This document shows positions 55,671-64,000 of a stretch of DNA of 64,000 bases, piece by piece (within the stretch, counting starts at the first letter, position 1; every line of letters starts with the position of its first letter). The stretch is from Aggregatilineales bacterium. GTDB taxonomy: Bacteria; Chloroflexota; Anaerolineae; Aggregatilineales; Phototrophicaceae. Below the pieces are notes generated by a model. That model saw only the letters and a list, made by a program, of their open reading frames with translations. It was not told the DNA's origin and ran no database searches. The DNA lies in assembly GCA_030834905.1 (NCBI GenBank), contig JAUQWZ010000006.1:124001-188000 (forward strand), read 5' to 3'. Position numbers and translations under genes: made by a program.

Positions 55671-55866
55671 AGTTTCTTCCTCGTTCAACATGAGATCGGA
55701 AATCTTAATCGGAAAGGCGCGCAGATCGCAAAGAAAAGCCAAAATTCAACCCAAAGACGCCGCTGCGTTAAGCATGTTCTCTGCACTTGCCTATTCAAAC
55801 AAACCGACTGCCCCGCTACAATACGCGCCTTATGCGCCGCCTCTGAATTGCGCCGATTGAGGCACG

Positions 55867-57426
55867 ATGTCGTTCATTTCGCCCGAGTATGTGCTGTTTA
55901 CCGCCGTGTTCTTCCCGGTGTATTTCGTGCTGCCGCATCGCTTCCGCTGGCTGTGGCTGCTGGTCGCCAGCTACTTCTTTTACGCCTACGGTCACGGGCA
56001 GTATCTGTGGATCATTGTTCTGACGACGGCGGTCGATTATATTGTCTCGCGCCTGCTCAGCCGCACCGAAGACCCGCGCCAGCGCAAGCTGCTGCTGGTC
56101 GTCAGCATCACGCTCAATCTCGGCATCCTGTTCACTTTCAAATACTTCAACTTCTTCAGCCAATCGCTTGAAACCGTCTTCACCCAGTTCGGATTCGCCT
56201 ACAATGTCGGCGCGTTTACGCTGGCGCTGCCAATAGGCATCTCGTTCTACACCTTCCAATCGATGGCGTACACGATTGACGTGTACCGGCGCAAGCTGCC
56301 AGCCGAGAAACACGCCGGCATCTTCGCCACGTTTGTCGCCTTCTTTCCGCAGTTGGTCGCCGGTCCCATCGAACGCGCGCCGCACATGCTGCCGCAGTAC
56401 CGCCGTCTCGTCCATTTTGACGAAACGCGCGCCGTCGAAGGGCTGCGGCGCATCCTGTGGGGTTTCTTCAAGAAGGTCGTCATTGCTGACCGGCTCGCCA
56501 TCTACGTCAACGCCGTCTATAACTCGCCGCAGGAATACAGCGGCTTTCCGCTGATCATCGCCACCTTCTTTTTCGCCTTCCAGATTTACTGTGATTTCTC
56601 GGCGTATACCGACATCGCCATTGGCACCGCCCGCATCATGGGCTTTGACCTGATGGAGAATTTTCGCCAGCCCTACTTCTCGCGCTCGATCCGCGAGTTC
56701 TGGTCGCGCTGGCACATCTCGCTCTCAACCTGGTTCCGCGATTATCTGTACATCCCGCTGGGCGGCAGCCGGGTAGCGTTTCCGCGCTACCTGCTCAACC
56801 TGTTCATCGTCTTTCTGGTCAGCGGCTTATGGCATGGCGCAAGCTGGACGTTTGTGATCTGGGGAACGCTGCATGGGTTGTACGTTGTCGGCGAAGCGTG
56901 GTGGGAACACCGCCGCCAGCCAGCCAGGGCGCAGGGTTCGCCAGACACAGGCATGATCGACTCGGCGGCTCCGGCACAGGATGCAAGTGAGGGCGCTCAG
57001 AGTGAACCCGGTTCGGGCAGCGCCCCGACGCCAGCAGCATCCGGCATCCGCCGCCTGCTGCCGCTGCCGCAAATCCTGATCACCTTCGCCGCCGTCGGCG
57101 TCGCCTGGATCTTCTTCCGCGCCAACAGCTTCAGCGACGCGACCTACATCCTCAGCCATCTGTTCAGCTTCCAGCATGAAGGCGGGCTGACCGATCCGTT
57201 CGCGGTGGGACTGCTCGGCAGCCACATCGAATTTCTGGTGTCGTTTGGCTTGATCGGGCTGCTGCTGCTGGTCGATGCCCTCGACGCGAAGATCGGGCTG
57301 AACAATCTGTTCCGCCTCAGCCCGAAAGGGCTGCGCTGGGCGGTCTATTACGGCGTGGTCGCCGCCGTCATTTTCTCCGGGCTGTATGGCACAGGCGCAC
57401 AGGAGTTCATCTATTTCCAGTTCTAA
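55867..57426 (+). CDS. MBOAT family O-acyltransferase (AlgI-like)
   Basis: A 519-residue multi-pass membrane acyltransferase that moves an acyl (often acetyl) group to an extracellular polymer. The core FQIYCDFSAYTDIAIGTARI, the PYFSRSIREFWSRWHISLS segment and the invariant His in SGLWHGASWTFVIWG identify the family. A poorly conserved Ala/Pro/Ser-rich loop (about 355-395) interrupts the C-terminal half. The gene overlaps the next one by 41 nt; that gene is its likely periplasmic partner. Confidence 0.93.
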   Translation: MSFISPEYVLFTAVFFPVYFVLPHRFRWLWLLVASYFFYAYGHGQYLWIIVLTTAVDYIVSRLLSRTEDPRQRKLLLVVSITLNLGILFTFKYFNFFSQSLETVFTQFGFAYNVGAFTLALPIGISFYTFQSMAYTIDVYRRKLPAEKHAGIFATFVAFFPQLVAGPIERAPHMLPQYRRLVHFDETRAVEGLRRILWGFFKKVVIADRLAIYVNAVYNSPQEYSGFPLIIATFFFAFQIYCDFSAYTDIAIGTARIMGFDLMENFRQPYFSRSIREFWSRWHISLSTWFRDYLYIPLGGSRVAFPRYLLNLFIVFLVSGLWHGASWTFVIWGTLHGLYVVGEAWWEHRRQPARAQGSPDTGMIDSAAPAQDASEGAQSEPGSGSAPTPAASGIRRLLPLPQILITFAAVGVAWIFFRANSFSDATYILSHLFSFQHEGGLTDPFAVGLLGSHIEFLVSFGLIGLLLLVDALDAKIGLNNLFRLSPKGLRWAVYYGVVAAVIFSGLYGTGAQEFIYFQF

Positions 57427-58558
57427 GCCGCGCAGCTTTCTGCTCAAACTGCTTCTGTTCGCGCTTCCGTTCGCCGTTCCGTTCCTGCTCTTCACCGGAT
57501 TCCTGATCTACACCGGCGAATCCATGCCCCTGAGCAGCATCGTGGCGCAGCAAATGGGCGGCGAGCCGGTGCTGTACCGCCCGCGCTACGGCAACCGCGA
57601 TCCACAGTTCAAGCTGCTGGCGACCAACACCCGCCAGCCCGAAGTGGTCGCTGTCGGTTCGTCACGGATTCTCCAGTTTCGTTCCGCCTTCTTCGACCGC
57701 GACCGGCAGAATTTTTACAACGCGGGCGGTCCTGCCTGGCAGCTTGATCACGTTGTCCATCTGGTCGAGAATCTGAACTACACCCCGCGCGTCCTGATAC
57801 TCGGACTCGATCAGCCCTGGTTTAACGACGCTTATCCGGGCGACCCGTTCGAGCCGTCGCTCGAACCCAGCAGCGATTTTGACCACATCTTCATGGTCAA
57901 TCGCAGCGTCATGCAGGCGCTGCTGGACGGCGAGCCGCTGGATATCGCCCGGATGCTGGAACGGCGCGATCCCGGCTACGGCGGAACAGCGCTCGGACTG
58001 CGCGCCATCCGTGACGGACACGGCTTTCGCAGCGACGGCAGCGAGCAGTATGGCGATTTCTTCATCGCCCGTTATCTCTACCCTGAAAATGAACGCGCCC
58101 GCCATATCAGCCTGATGGAAAACGGGCTGGATATGTACGCGCGCGGCAGCGCCGTCTCTGAAACCGCGCTGGACGATCTCGATCGGCTGCTGGCGTACTG
58201 CCAGGAGCGCGGTATCTTCGTCATCGGCGTTCTGCCGTCTTACATGCCGTCGCTCTACCAGCAGATGATAGCTGGCGGGCAGCACGCCTACATCGAAGCC
58301 CTGCCGGAGCGACTTCGACCACTTTTCGATAGGCGCGGCTTCGCCCTGTTCGACTTCAGCGACGGCGCGGCGCTGGGCGCGTCGGACGGCGATTTCATCG
58401 ACGGCTGGCACGCCTCGGAGCGAATGAACCTGCGGCTGTATACCGAAATAGCGCGCGCGCTTCCCGAACGGCTCGGCAGCTACTCCGATCTCGCCGCGCT
58501 GGAAGCCATAGACGCCAGCGCCGTCGATACCTTCGATGTCTTCGGCAATCAGCCCTGA
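57386..58558 (+). CDS. SGNH-hydrolase-like partner of the MBOAT acyltransferase
   Basis: A 390-residue protein with one N-terminal membrane helix (about 18-42) and an outside domain. VVAVGSSRILQF places Ser in the SGNH block I position (GSSR, as in DltD/AlgJ-type proteins), and IDGWHASERM near the C terminus supplies the Asp-x2-His of block V. In AlgI/AlgJ and DltB/DltD systems the MBOAT protein passes the acyl group over the membrane and such a partner places it on the polymer. The 41-nt overlap with the MBOAT gene supports this role. The polymer is unknown. Confidence 0.82.
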   Translation: MAQAHRSSSISSSKPRSFLLKLLLFALPFAVPFLLFTGFLIYTGESMPLSSIVAQQMGGEPVLYRPRYGNRDPQFKLLATNTRQPEVVAVGSSRILQFRSAFFDRDRQNFYNAGGPAWQLDHVVHLVENLNYTPRVLILGLDQPWFNDAYPGDPFEPSLEPSSDFDHIFMVNRSVMQALLDGEPLDIARMLERRDPGYGGTALGLRAIRDGHGFRSDGSEQYGDFFIARYLYPENERARHISLMENGLDMYARGSAVSETALDDLDRLLAYCQERGIFVIGVLPSYMPSLYQQMIAGGQHAYIEALPERLRPLFDRRGFALFDFSDGAALGASDGDFIDGWHASERMNLRLYTEIARALPERLGSYSDLAALEAIDASAVDTFDVFGNQP

Positions 58559-58593
58559 AAGGGATATAATCTACGGTACTCGAAAGGTTCTGG

Positions 58594-59301
58594 ATGACCT
58601 CAACCGCTACCCTTCTCTACCGGCTGCAAGTGATCGACCTTGCGATGACTCAGCGAGTCATTCGCGTTCAAGCCATCAACACCCTGCTCGGCAGTGACGA
58701 GCAGGTCGCCAAAGCACAGCAGGCGCTGGAAGCGGCGGAACAGGCGCTGAAGCCCTGGCAGGCGCGCGCGCTGGATCTCGATCTTGAAATCAAGACCCTC
58801 GTCCAAAAGCTGAAGCAGGCGAACGACGCCCTCTACAGCGGCAGCATCAAAATTCCCAAAGCCATGACCGAAGCCCAGGATGAAATCGCCGCCCTTCAGC
58901 GCCGCCAGAGCCAGCTTGAGGACGAACTTCTGGAAGCGATGATGCACACCGATGAGGGACAGGCGGCGGTGACAGATGCGCGCCAGTCACTGGCGCAGAC
59001 GCTGACGACCCAGGAGATGACGCAGGAGCGGCTGATCGCCGAAAAAACCCAGTTGGAAACCGAACTCGCCGCCCTTGAAACCCAGCGCCAGGGGGCAGCC
59101 TCACCCATCGACGCGGCAAGCCTCAAGACGTATGAATCGCTGCGCCCGCGCAAAGGCGGTCACCCGGTCGCGCTGCTGCGCAACAACAGCTGCGCCGCCT
59201 GCAATATCGAGCAGACTTCGATGAACGTGCAGCAGGTGTGGGCGGGCAAGACGCTCGCCACCTGTGGAAGCTGCGGGCGCATCCTCGCCTCAATGGGGTG
59301 A
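58594..59301 (+). CDS. Coiled-coil protein with a C4 zinc ribbon (CdsZ-like)
   Basis: A 235-residue protein. Residues 1-175 form a long helical hairpin coiled coil (repeated heptads, for example AQQALEAAEQALKPWQARAL), and the end holds a zinc ribbon with CAAC and CGSC. This is the zf-RING_7 family found in most bacteria; its function is uncertain. It is 35 nt downstream of the SGNH gene and could be in the same transcript. Confidence 0.87.
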   Translation: MTSTATLLYRLQVIDLAMTQRVIRVQAINTLLGSDEQVAKAQQALEAAEQALKPWQARALDLDLEIKTLVQKLKQANDALYSGSIKIPKAMTEAQDEIAALQRRQSQLEDELLEAMMHTDEGQAAVTDARQSLAQTLTTQEMTQERLIAEKTQLETELAALETQRQGAASPIDAASLKTYESLRPRKGGHPVALLRNNSCAACNIEQTSMNVQQVWAGKTLATCGSCGRILASMG

Positions 59302-59321
59302 AATTAACCGTACATTCGTAG

Positions 59322-59342
59322 GGGCGACTCGGTGAGTCGCCC
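59322..59342. repeat. Dispersed palindrome in a convergent gap
   Basis: GGGCGACTC (59322-59330) pairs with GAGTCGCCC (59334-59342) around GGT, preceded by CGTAG. Its core is the same as the palindrome at 53062. It fills the 44-nt gap between the convergent zinc-ribbon and MutS-like genes. Confidence 0.75.
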
Positions 59343-59345
59343 GCC

Positions 59346-61169
59346 TTACCCTTCGCTCACCGGCAGCCCCACCTGCCGCATGATTTTGAGCGCGTTGGTC
59401 GTCGGTGAAGGTCCGTCGCGCAGCACGTAGTCAAACGCCATCTGTCCATCGGCAATACGATCTTCAAAATGATAGTTGGTGACCTGCGGCATCTCGTCGG
59501 CAAGCTGCACCAACTCCAGATCGTGGGTCGAAATCACGCCGACGCCAAACTTGCCCACCAGCGCCCGGATATAGGCGCGGCTGCCGATGAGCCGTTCGCG
59601 GTTGTTCGTGCCCCGGAAGATCTCGTCAATCAGGAAAAACATTGGCAGCGTCTCGTCCGATTCCAGCGCGTCCAGCAGCGCTTTCAGGCGGCGCGCCTCA
59701 GCGTAAAAGTAGGAGATGCCGTCCGCCAGCGAATCGGTCACGCGAATACATGTAAACAGACGAAAGACCGACACGTTCAGCGACTCTGCTGCTGCTGGCG
59801 CTCCGGCATAGGTCAATATCAGGTTCGCGCCCAGCGTGCGCAGGAACGAGCTTTTGCCACTCATATTTGAGCCAGTGATGATCGCCACATCACCCATCGC
59901 GCCAATAGAGAAGTCGTTGCAGATCCGCTGCGCCTCTGGAATGAGGGGATGCCCTAACTGCCGCGCTTGAAACGCCATCGGCGCGTCGGAAATTTCGGGG
60001 AAGGTCGCCGCCGGGTTGAGATAGGCATAGACCGCCAGCGACGACAGCGCTTCCAGTTCCAGCCAGGTGTCAATCCATTGGGGCAGCAGCCGCGCCAGCG
60101 CCACTCGTTCGCGCCGCAGTTGGTAGGCGAAGAACATATCCCAGGGCACAACCGCGTTAACGATGCCCCATAGGATGACGTTCTGCTGCAAGCCAGCCGC
60201 CGTCACGATCCGCCGTATCCGCCGCAGTGAAGTCGATGGACGGGCGCTCAGAAAGACGTCGCACAGGACGCGAAGGCGCGGGCTGGCGCTGTACCCAAAG
60301 CGTTCCAGATACTGAAAAACCGTGCCCGCCTGTTCAAGCCCATCCTGTAATTCAAGCGATTCGCCGAATAACTCGCTGGTTTCGCGGTAGCGCGAGCCGA
60401 TCAGCAGCATGTAGACAAAAAACGGGGCAATCCACAGCGGCGGCAGCAGACCATTCCGGTGGAGCAGAAACAGCGCCGCGTCGATAATCGCCAGACCAGC
60501 CGCCGCCAGCAGCATTGGTTTTAGCGAGCCGCCGTCCTCAGGCGATTCTGCCCATTTCAGCAGCCGGGCAACCGACCAGCGCCGTCCGGTCTGCCCTCCG
60601 GCGATACCGGCGCTCACCGCCAGCTTATCGCGAAAGACCACCATCGGGATCAGCTCGCGCACCAGCGCCTGCCGGTCTTCAATCGCCGCTTTGCTGGTCA
60701 GCGGCGACAGCAGCCACTGGCTCAGGCGCAGGCTGCCTTCGCGCGTCGTCGCGGCGTCAAGCAGGTGATGCAGCGACCGATCTCCGGTCACGTCAAGGTC
60801 GATATGATACGGATGCCCGGCATGAACCGGCACGTCAAACGCCGGGGGCAGCGCCGCCCAGTCGAGATCCATTCGCGCCAGGTGCGCCTCGACAAGCGCC
60901 AGCAGCAGCCGGTGGCGCGTCACGCCGCGCTCGATGCGGCGGTGCGCGAATACCGCCGCGCCAAAGATGCTGACAGCCAGCGCCGCGCTCACCCACACCA
61001 CCGTCCCGCCAATCGAGAAGGCGAAAAACACAATCAGGAAGCCACCAAAAAACGCGCCCAGCCGCGCCCACGAAAGCCGGGCGCTCGTGCGCCGGAGCGC
61101 CGCGATATGCCGCTGTAAACGCGCCTGCTGCTGCCTGAGGGCGCGCTGTCGGTTCTGTTTTGTCGTCAT
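59346..61169 (-). CDS. Membrane-anchored MutS-like ATPase
   Basis: A 607-residue protein. Residues 1-30 are basic and helical, two membrane segments follow (about 35-75) and another pair near 225-255. A MutS core-like lever region (about 125-390) leads to the MutS ATPase domain: Walker A GSNMSGKSSF at about 433-442, Walker B FFLIDEIFRGTN and the STHD switch. The mismatch-recognition domain I with its Phe-x-Glu and the C-terminal HTH-dimer part are absent. It is thus not the mismatch repair MutS but a MutS-related membrane ATPase of unknown function. It probably acts as a dimer at the membrane. Confidence 0.85.
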   Translation of the reverse strand: MTTKQNRQRALRQQQARLQRHIAALRRTSARLSWARLGAFFGGFLIVFFAFSIGGTVVWVSAALAVSIFGAAVFAHRRIERGVTRHRLLLALVEAHLARMDLDWAALPPAFDVPVHAGHPYHIDLDVTGDRSLHHLLDAATTREGSLRLSQWLLSPLTSKAAIEDRQALVRELIPMVVFRDKLAVSAGIAGGQTGRRWSVARLLKWAESPEDGGSLKPMLLAAAGLAIIDAALFLLHRNGLLPPLWIAPFFVYMLLIGSRYRETSELFGESLELQDGLEQAGTVFQYLERFGYSASPRLRVLCDVFLSARPSTSLRRIRRIVTAAGLQQNVILWGIVNAVVPWDMFFAYQLRRERVALARLLPQWIDTWLELEALSSLAVYAYLNPAATFPEISDAPMAFQARQLGHPLIPEAQRICNDFSIGAMGDVAIITGSNMSGKSSFLRTLGANLILTYAGAPAAAESLNVSVFRLFTCIRVTDSLADGISYFYAEARRLKALLDALESDETLPMFFLIDEIFRGTNNRERLIGSRAYIRALVGKFGVGVISTHDLELVQLADEMPQVTNYHFEDRIADGQMAFDYVLRDGPSPTTNALKIMRQVGLPVSEG

Positions 61170-61221
61170 GCCTGATTCCCGTCAAAAGCCCGGGTAAGTG
61201 TACCAGATTGGAAGTGTGTGG

Positions 61222-61386
61222 TCAGGGCAGAGGTCCGGTACTCAGCATCCAGCCTTCAATGGGCGGTGAGCCAGTGGCGAGTTCCAGCAGTTGAATGCTC
61301 ATCACCGCCAAAACCACGATCAGCAGGATGCCCAGCGCCAGCCGCAGTTCCTTTGTGCGTCGTTTGAACAGATCAGACGTCGTCAT
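61222..61386 (-). CDS. Small single-helix membrane protein
   Basis: A 54-residue protein (MTTSDLFKRRTKELRLALGI onward) with a basic N-terminal part and one membrane helix (about 17-38). GGAG lies directly against ATG 61386, which is too close; a TTG at 61416 would give a 64-residue version. I recognise no family. It sits between the MutS-like gene and the PPOX gene, all in the same direction. Confidence 0.45.
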   Translation of the reverse strand: MTTSDLFKRRTKELRLALGILLIVVLAVMSIQLLELATGSPPIEGWMLSTGPLP

Positions 61387-61443
61387 CTCCAGATACCCTG
61401 AAATGCGGACATCCAATTGGTCGTCGTTCAGCCCCGTTTAGGG

Positions 61444-61827
61444 TCACGCCACTTTCAGCACTCTGGCGATCTTCATCCGAAGCACGATCATGCCCAGAGG
61501 CAGCCATTCTTCGACCAGCGCATCGACCTTATCGGGCGCTTCATAGAGTTCCGTCAGCCGCCGCGTCCAGCCGTTGTCCGGCTCGATGGTGAACACGCCT
61601 TTGAACAGATAACCCGTTCCATCATCGCCGCCAATTACGACCGCGCCTTTTGGGTTCACTTGCAGATAATCGACCTTGCGCGTATCGCGCACCGAGATAA
61701 TGACGAGGTCATTTCCATCCAGCCCGAACCAGACGGGGACAGTGTGCGGATAGCCATCAGGATCGATAACGGACATACGCGCGATCAGCGGTTTTTTCAG
61801 CAGGGCGCGCACTTCTTCGGTCAGCAT
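61444..61827 (-). CDS. Pyridoxamine 5'-phosphate oxidase-like (PPOX class) flavin-binding protein
   Basis: A 127-residue split-barrel protein. The segment MSVIDPDGYPHTVPVWFGLDGNDLVI matches the PPOX family, whose members bind FMN or F420 and reduce a range of substrates. The size fits the small F420/FMN-dependent type. Which cofactor is used cannot be told here. It starts 49 nt after the M20 gene ends and may share its transcript. Confidence 0.85.
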   Translation of the reverse strand: MLTEEVRALLKKPLIARMSVIDPDGYPHTVPVWFGLDGNDLVIISVRDTRKVDYLQVNPKGAVVIGGDDGTGYLFKGVFTIEPDNGWTRRLTELYEAPDKVDALVEEWLPLGMIVLRMKIARVLKVA

Positions 61828-61876
61828 GTCTTTCTGTATCCTTTGTGTAATGTGAAAATTGTGAGATGAGGCGCTC

Positions 61877-63055
61877 TTATTCCCCCCGCAGCAGGCGCAG
61901 CGCCGTCTCCGTCAGCAGCGCCGTACCGAGTGGGAAAACCGACTCGTTCAGGTCAAACTGCGGGCTGTGATGCGGTCGCTCCACCTGATCGCGCTTCGCG
62001 CCCAGCAGAAACATCGCCCCCGGCGCTTTGCGCGCCATGTAGCTGAAGTCTTCCCCGCCCATGCCGGGTTCGAGACGATAAATGACATCCTCACCCAGCA
62101 TCTCGATGACCGCGCCGCGCACCACTTCCGCTACCTGCGGATCGTTGTAGACCGATGGGCAGCCTTTGACGATCCTCAGAGCATAGTCGCCGCCCAGCGC
62201 CCGCGTCAGCCCAAACACAGCCTCGATTTCGCGGTGAAGCTGCTCGCGGGTGGCGTCGTCAAAGCTGCGGATCGTGCCGGTGAGCTGCACGTCGTCGGGG
62301 ATGACGTTGGAGGCGTTGCCAGAATGGACTGAGCCAATCGAGATGACCGCCGGACGGATAGGATTCAAACGACGGGCGCGAATGCCATGCAGCGCGTTGA
62401 TGACCTGCGCCAGAATGAAGATCGGATCAACGCCGCGATGCGGGTGCGCGCCGTGACAGCCTTTGCCGTTGATGGTGGCGTAGAACGTATCAACATTGGC
62501 GGTCGTGTAGCCGTCTTCGATGACGATCTGCCCGGCGGGTAAATCGCTGGCGACGTGCAGCCCGATGACGTGATCGACCCCATCGAGCGCCCCATCCTCG
62601 ATCATACGGGTAGCGCCGCTTTTGCCTTCGTCATCCTCGGCTTCTTCGCATGGCTGGAAGAAAAAGCGGATCTCGCCTTCAGGACGATCCGGCATCTGGC
62701 TGAGCACCCGCGCCGCCCCCAGCAGCATGGCGGTATGAGCGTCGTGCCCGCAGGCGTGCATTACCCCCGGCGTCTGCGAGGCATACGACACGTCGTTAAT
62801 CTCCTGAAGAGGCAGCGCGTCCATATCGGCGCGGATGCCAATGACCGGCTTGCCCTCGCCCAGAATACCGACAACGCCGGTTCTGCCAACGCCGGTCGCA
62901 ACTTCCATCCCAAACGAGCGCAGGGTATCCGCCACCAGCCGCGCGGTGCGATTCTCCTGGAAGCCAAGCTCTGGATGCTGGTGTATATCCCGCCGCCAGT
63001 CCACAATCTGGTCGCCTATCGCCCGCGCCTGTTCGAGTACGCCTGTAAAATCCAT
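61877..63055 (-). CDS. M20 family amidohydrolase
   Basis: A 392-residue metal-dependent amidohydrolase of the N-acyl-amino-acid/hippurate hydrolase type. The N-terminal IHQHPELGFQE, the metal site HACGHDAHTAMLLGAA with its Cys, the EEAEDD segment and GGEDFSYMARKAPG near the end define the family. The substrate could be an N-acylated amino acid or peptide. It is divergent from the SolA-like gene across a 76-nt gap. Confidence 0.93.
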   Translation of the reverse strand: MDFTGVLEQARAIGDQIVDWRRDIHQHPELGFQENRTARLVADTLRSFGMEVATGVGRTGVVGILGEGKPVIGIRADMDALPLQEINDVSYASQTPGVMHACGHDAHTAMLLGAARVLSQMPDRPEGEIRFFFQPCEEAEDDEGKSGATRMIEDGALDGVDHVIGLHVASDLPAGQIVIEDGYTTANVDTFYATINGKGCHGAHPHRGVDPIFILAQVINALHGIRARRLNPIRPAVISIGSVHSGNASNVIPDDVQLTGTIRSFDDATREQLHREIEAVFGLTRALGGDYALRIVKGCPSVYNDPQVAEVVRGAVIEMLGEDVIYRLEPGMGGEDFSYMARKAPGAMFLLGAKRDQVERPHHSPQFDLNESVFPLGTALLTETALRLLRGE

Positions 63056-63131
63056 GTGCCTGCTCCTGCCATGCGCTAGAATAAGCCTATTCTACCCAAC
63101 ACCCGTCCCTTTCGGGCAAGGACAATCGGCA

Positions 63132-64000
63132 ATGGACTCATCGTTTGACGTCATCATCATTGGCGCGGGCGCGGTCGGCAGCGCCGCGGCATATCAGGCG
63201 GCGAAGGTGGGGCACAAAGTCCTGCTGCTGGAACAGTTTGAGATCGATCACCAGCGCGGCAGTTCTTATGGCGCGTCGCGCATCATCCGTTATGCCTATA
63301 GCCACCCCGACTACGTCGCGCTGGCGAAAGCTGCGTTTCCGGCATGGCGCGCGCTTGGGGAAGAATCGGGCGAGGCATTGATGGTCGCCACCGGCGGCGT
63401 TGATTTCAGCTCGCGCGGCGCGGCGTCGTTTGAGCAGGTAGCGACATCGCTCAGCGCCGAAGGTATCGGCTATGAAATCTGGAACGCCGACGAAGCCCGG
63501 CGGCATTTTCCCCAGTTCCAGCTTGACGAGGACATGCAGATGCTCTATCAGGCGGATGCTGGCGTACTCAGGGCGTCGCGCTGCGTGCAGGCGCAGGCGC
63601 GGCTGGCGCGGCAGCATGGCGCGGTTCTGCTCGATAACACGGCTGTCACCGGCATCTCGCTTCAGCGCGATTCGGCGGCAGTCGAAACGTCACAGGGACG
63701 CTTCAGCGCGGCGAAGCTGATCATGGCGGCGGGCGCGTGGATGCCAAAGCTGCTGGCGATGGTGAACCTGTCGCTGCCGCTGACTCCCGTGAAATGTCAG
63801 GAAAATTACTTTGAAACCGGCGATCCGGCAGCCTATGAGCCGGGTTGGTTCCCGTCGTTCATCGCCCATCTGCCCGAAGCCTACGGCTTCATGCCCTATG
63901 GGCTGCCTTCGCTTGATGGATCGGGGCTTAAAGTGGGTTTACACGGCGGGCTGCCGTTCGACCCGGAGACACCGGAACGCCAGCCCGACGCGGGCGTCGT
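63132..64000 (+). CDS. N-methyl-tryptophan/sarcosine oxidase-like flavoprotein (3' end outside window)
   Basis: The frame is open from ATG 63132 to the window edge, about 289 residues. The FAD-binding motif is VIIIGAGAVGSAAAYQAAK, followed by GSSYGASRIIRYAY, characteristic of SolA and monomeric sarcosine oxidase. These enzymes oxidise N-methyl amino acids to formaldehyde, hydrogen peroxide and the free amino acid. The Cys that binds FAD covalently in these proteins would lie beyond the window, so it cannot be checked here. Confidence 0.9.
   Translation, partial: MDSSFDVIIIGAGAVGSAAAYQAAKVGHKVLLLEQFEIDHQRGSSYGASRIIRYAYSHPDYVALAKAAFPAWRALGEESGEALMVATGGVDFSSRGAASFEQVATSLSAEGIGYEIWNADEARRHFPQFQLDEDMQMLYQADAGVLRASRCVQAQARLARQHGAVLLDNTAVTGISLQRDSAAVETSQGRFSAAKLIMAAGAWMPKLLAMVNLSLPLTPVKCQENYFETGDPAAYEPGWFPSFIAHLPEAYGFMPYGLPSLDGSGLKVGLHGGLPFDPETPERQPDAGV

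Overview
The window looks like chromosomal DNA of a GC-rich, heterotrophic, probably aerobic or facultative bacterium, most likely a Chloroflexota (Anaerolineae-like) lineage. I infer this from the mix of Thr/Pro-linked PKD and WD40 surface lipoproteins, a TIR domain of a type common in that phylum, ECF sigma/pentapeptide pairs, a CBS-type family II pyrophosphatase, TrpB2 and DUF3160; no rRNA or other marker gene confirms it. I see no tRNA, rRNA, CRISPR array, prophage or insertion sequence.

Layout. 1-9.6 kb: a GH20 hexosaminidase (cut by the left edge) is divergent from an Opp/Dpp-type ABC transporter operon (binding protein, unknown secreted protein, two permeases, two ATPases, small membrane protein), followed by a ROK sugar kinase. 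The set resembles the Vibrio chitobiose locus and suggests uptake and use of amino-sugar oligosaccharides. 10.5-14.6 kb: CutC, an MlrC-type peptidase, a zinc alcohol dehydrogenase and a membrane sensor-domain protein. 14.8-16.5 kb: a two-gene operon coding for a TIR domain fused to a family-4-like uracil-DNA glycosylase that has lost its iron-sulfur cysteines, coupled to a 3-methyladenine glycosylase. This is the best candidate for an undescribed system. 16.7-18 kb: CBS-pyrophosphatase.

18.1-30.4 kb is bounded by two paralogous modules, each an ECF sigma factor followed within 2-9 nt by a protein with a shared N-terminal domain (one tail is pentapeptide repeats, the other proline-rich). Between them lie a secreted DUF3160 protein, a receiver-histidine kinase and a 1230-residue lipoprotein with seven PKD domains (four almost identical in DNA) and a seven-bladed WD40 propeller. 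30-36.5 kb holds a cold-shock protein, an HI0933-type flavoprotein, an acetyltransferase, an ANT(6)-like nucleotidyltransferase, an iron alcohol dehydrogenase and three orphan receivers in all. 37.2-42.6 kb is a YIP1/ABC ATPase/secreted CARDB protein/FtsX-type permease operon. 43-50.9 kb holds a P450 lacking its heme-ligand cysteine, TrpB2, a DapA-family lyase, MalQ and RecD2. 51-64 kb holds an L,D-transpeptidase, a methyltransferase, an oxidoreductase/isomerase pair, a lipoprotein cytochrome c, an MBOAT/SGNH O-acylation pair, a zinc-ribbon coiled-coil protein, a membrane-anchored MutS-like ATPase, a PPOX protein, an M20 amidohydrolase and a SolA-like flavoprotein (cut by the right edge).

Two families of dispersed non-coding repeats run through the intergenic gaps: short perfect palindromes built on a GTAGGG..CCCTAC theme, and arms with a 9-bp period. 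Every convergent gene pair with a gap above 30 nt has a strong hairpin in that gap.
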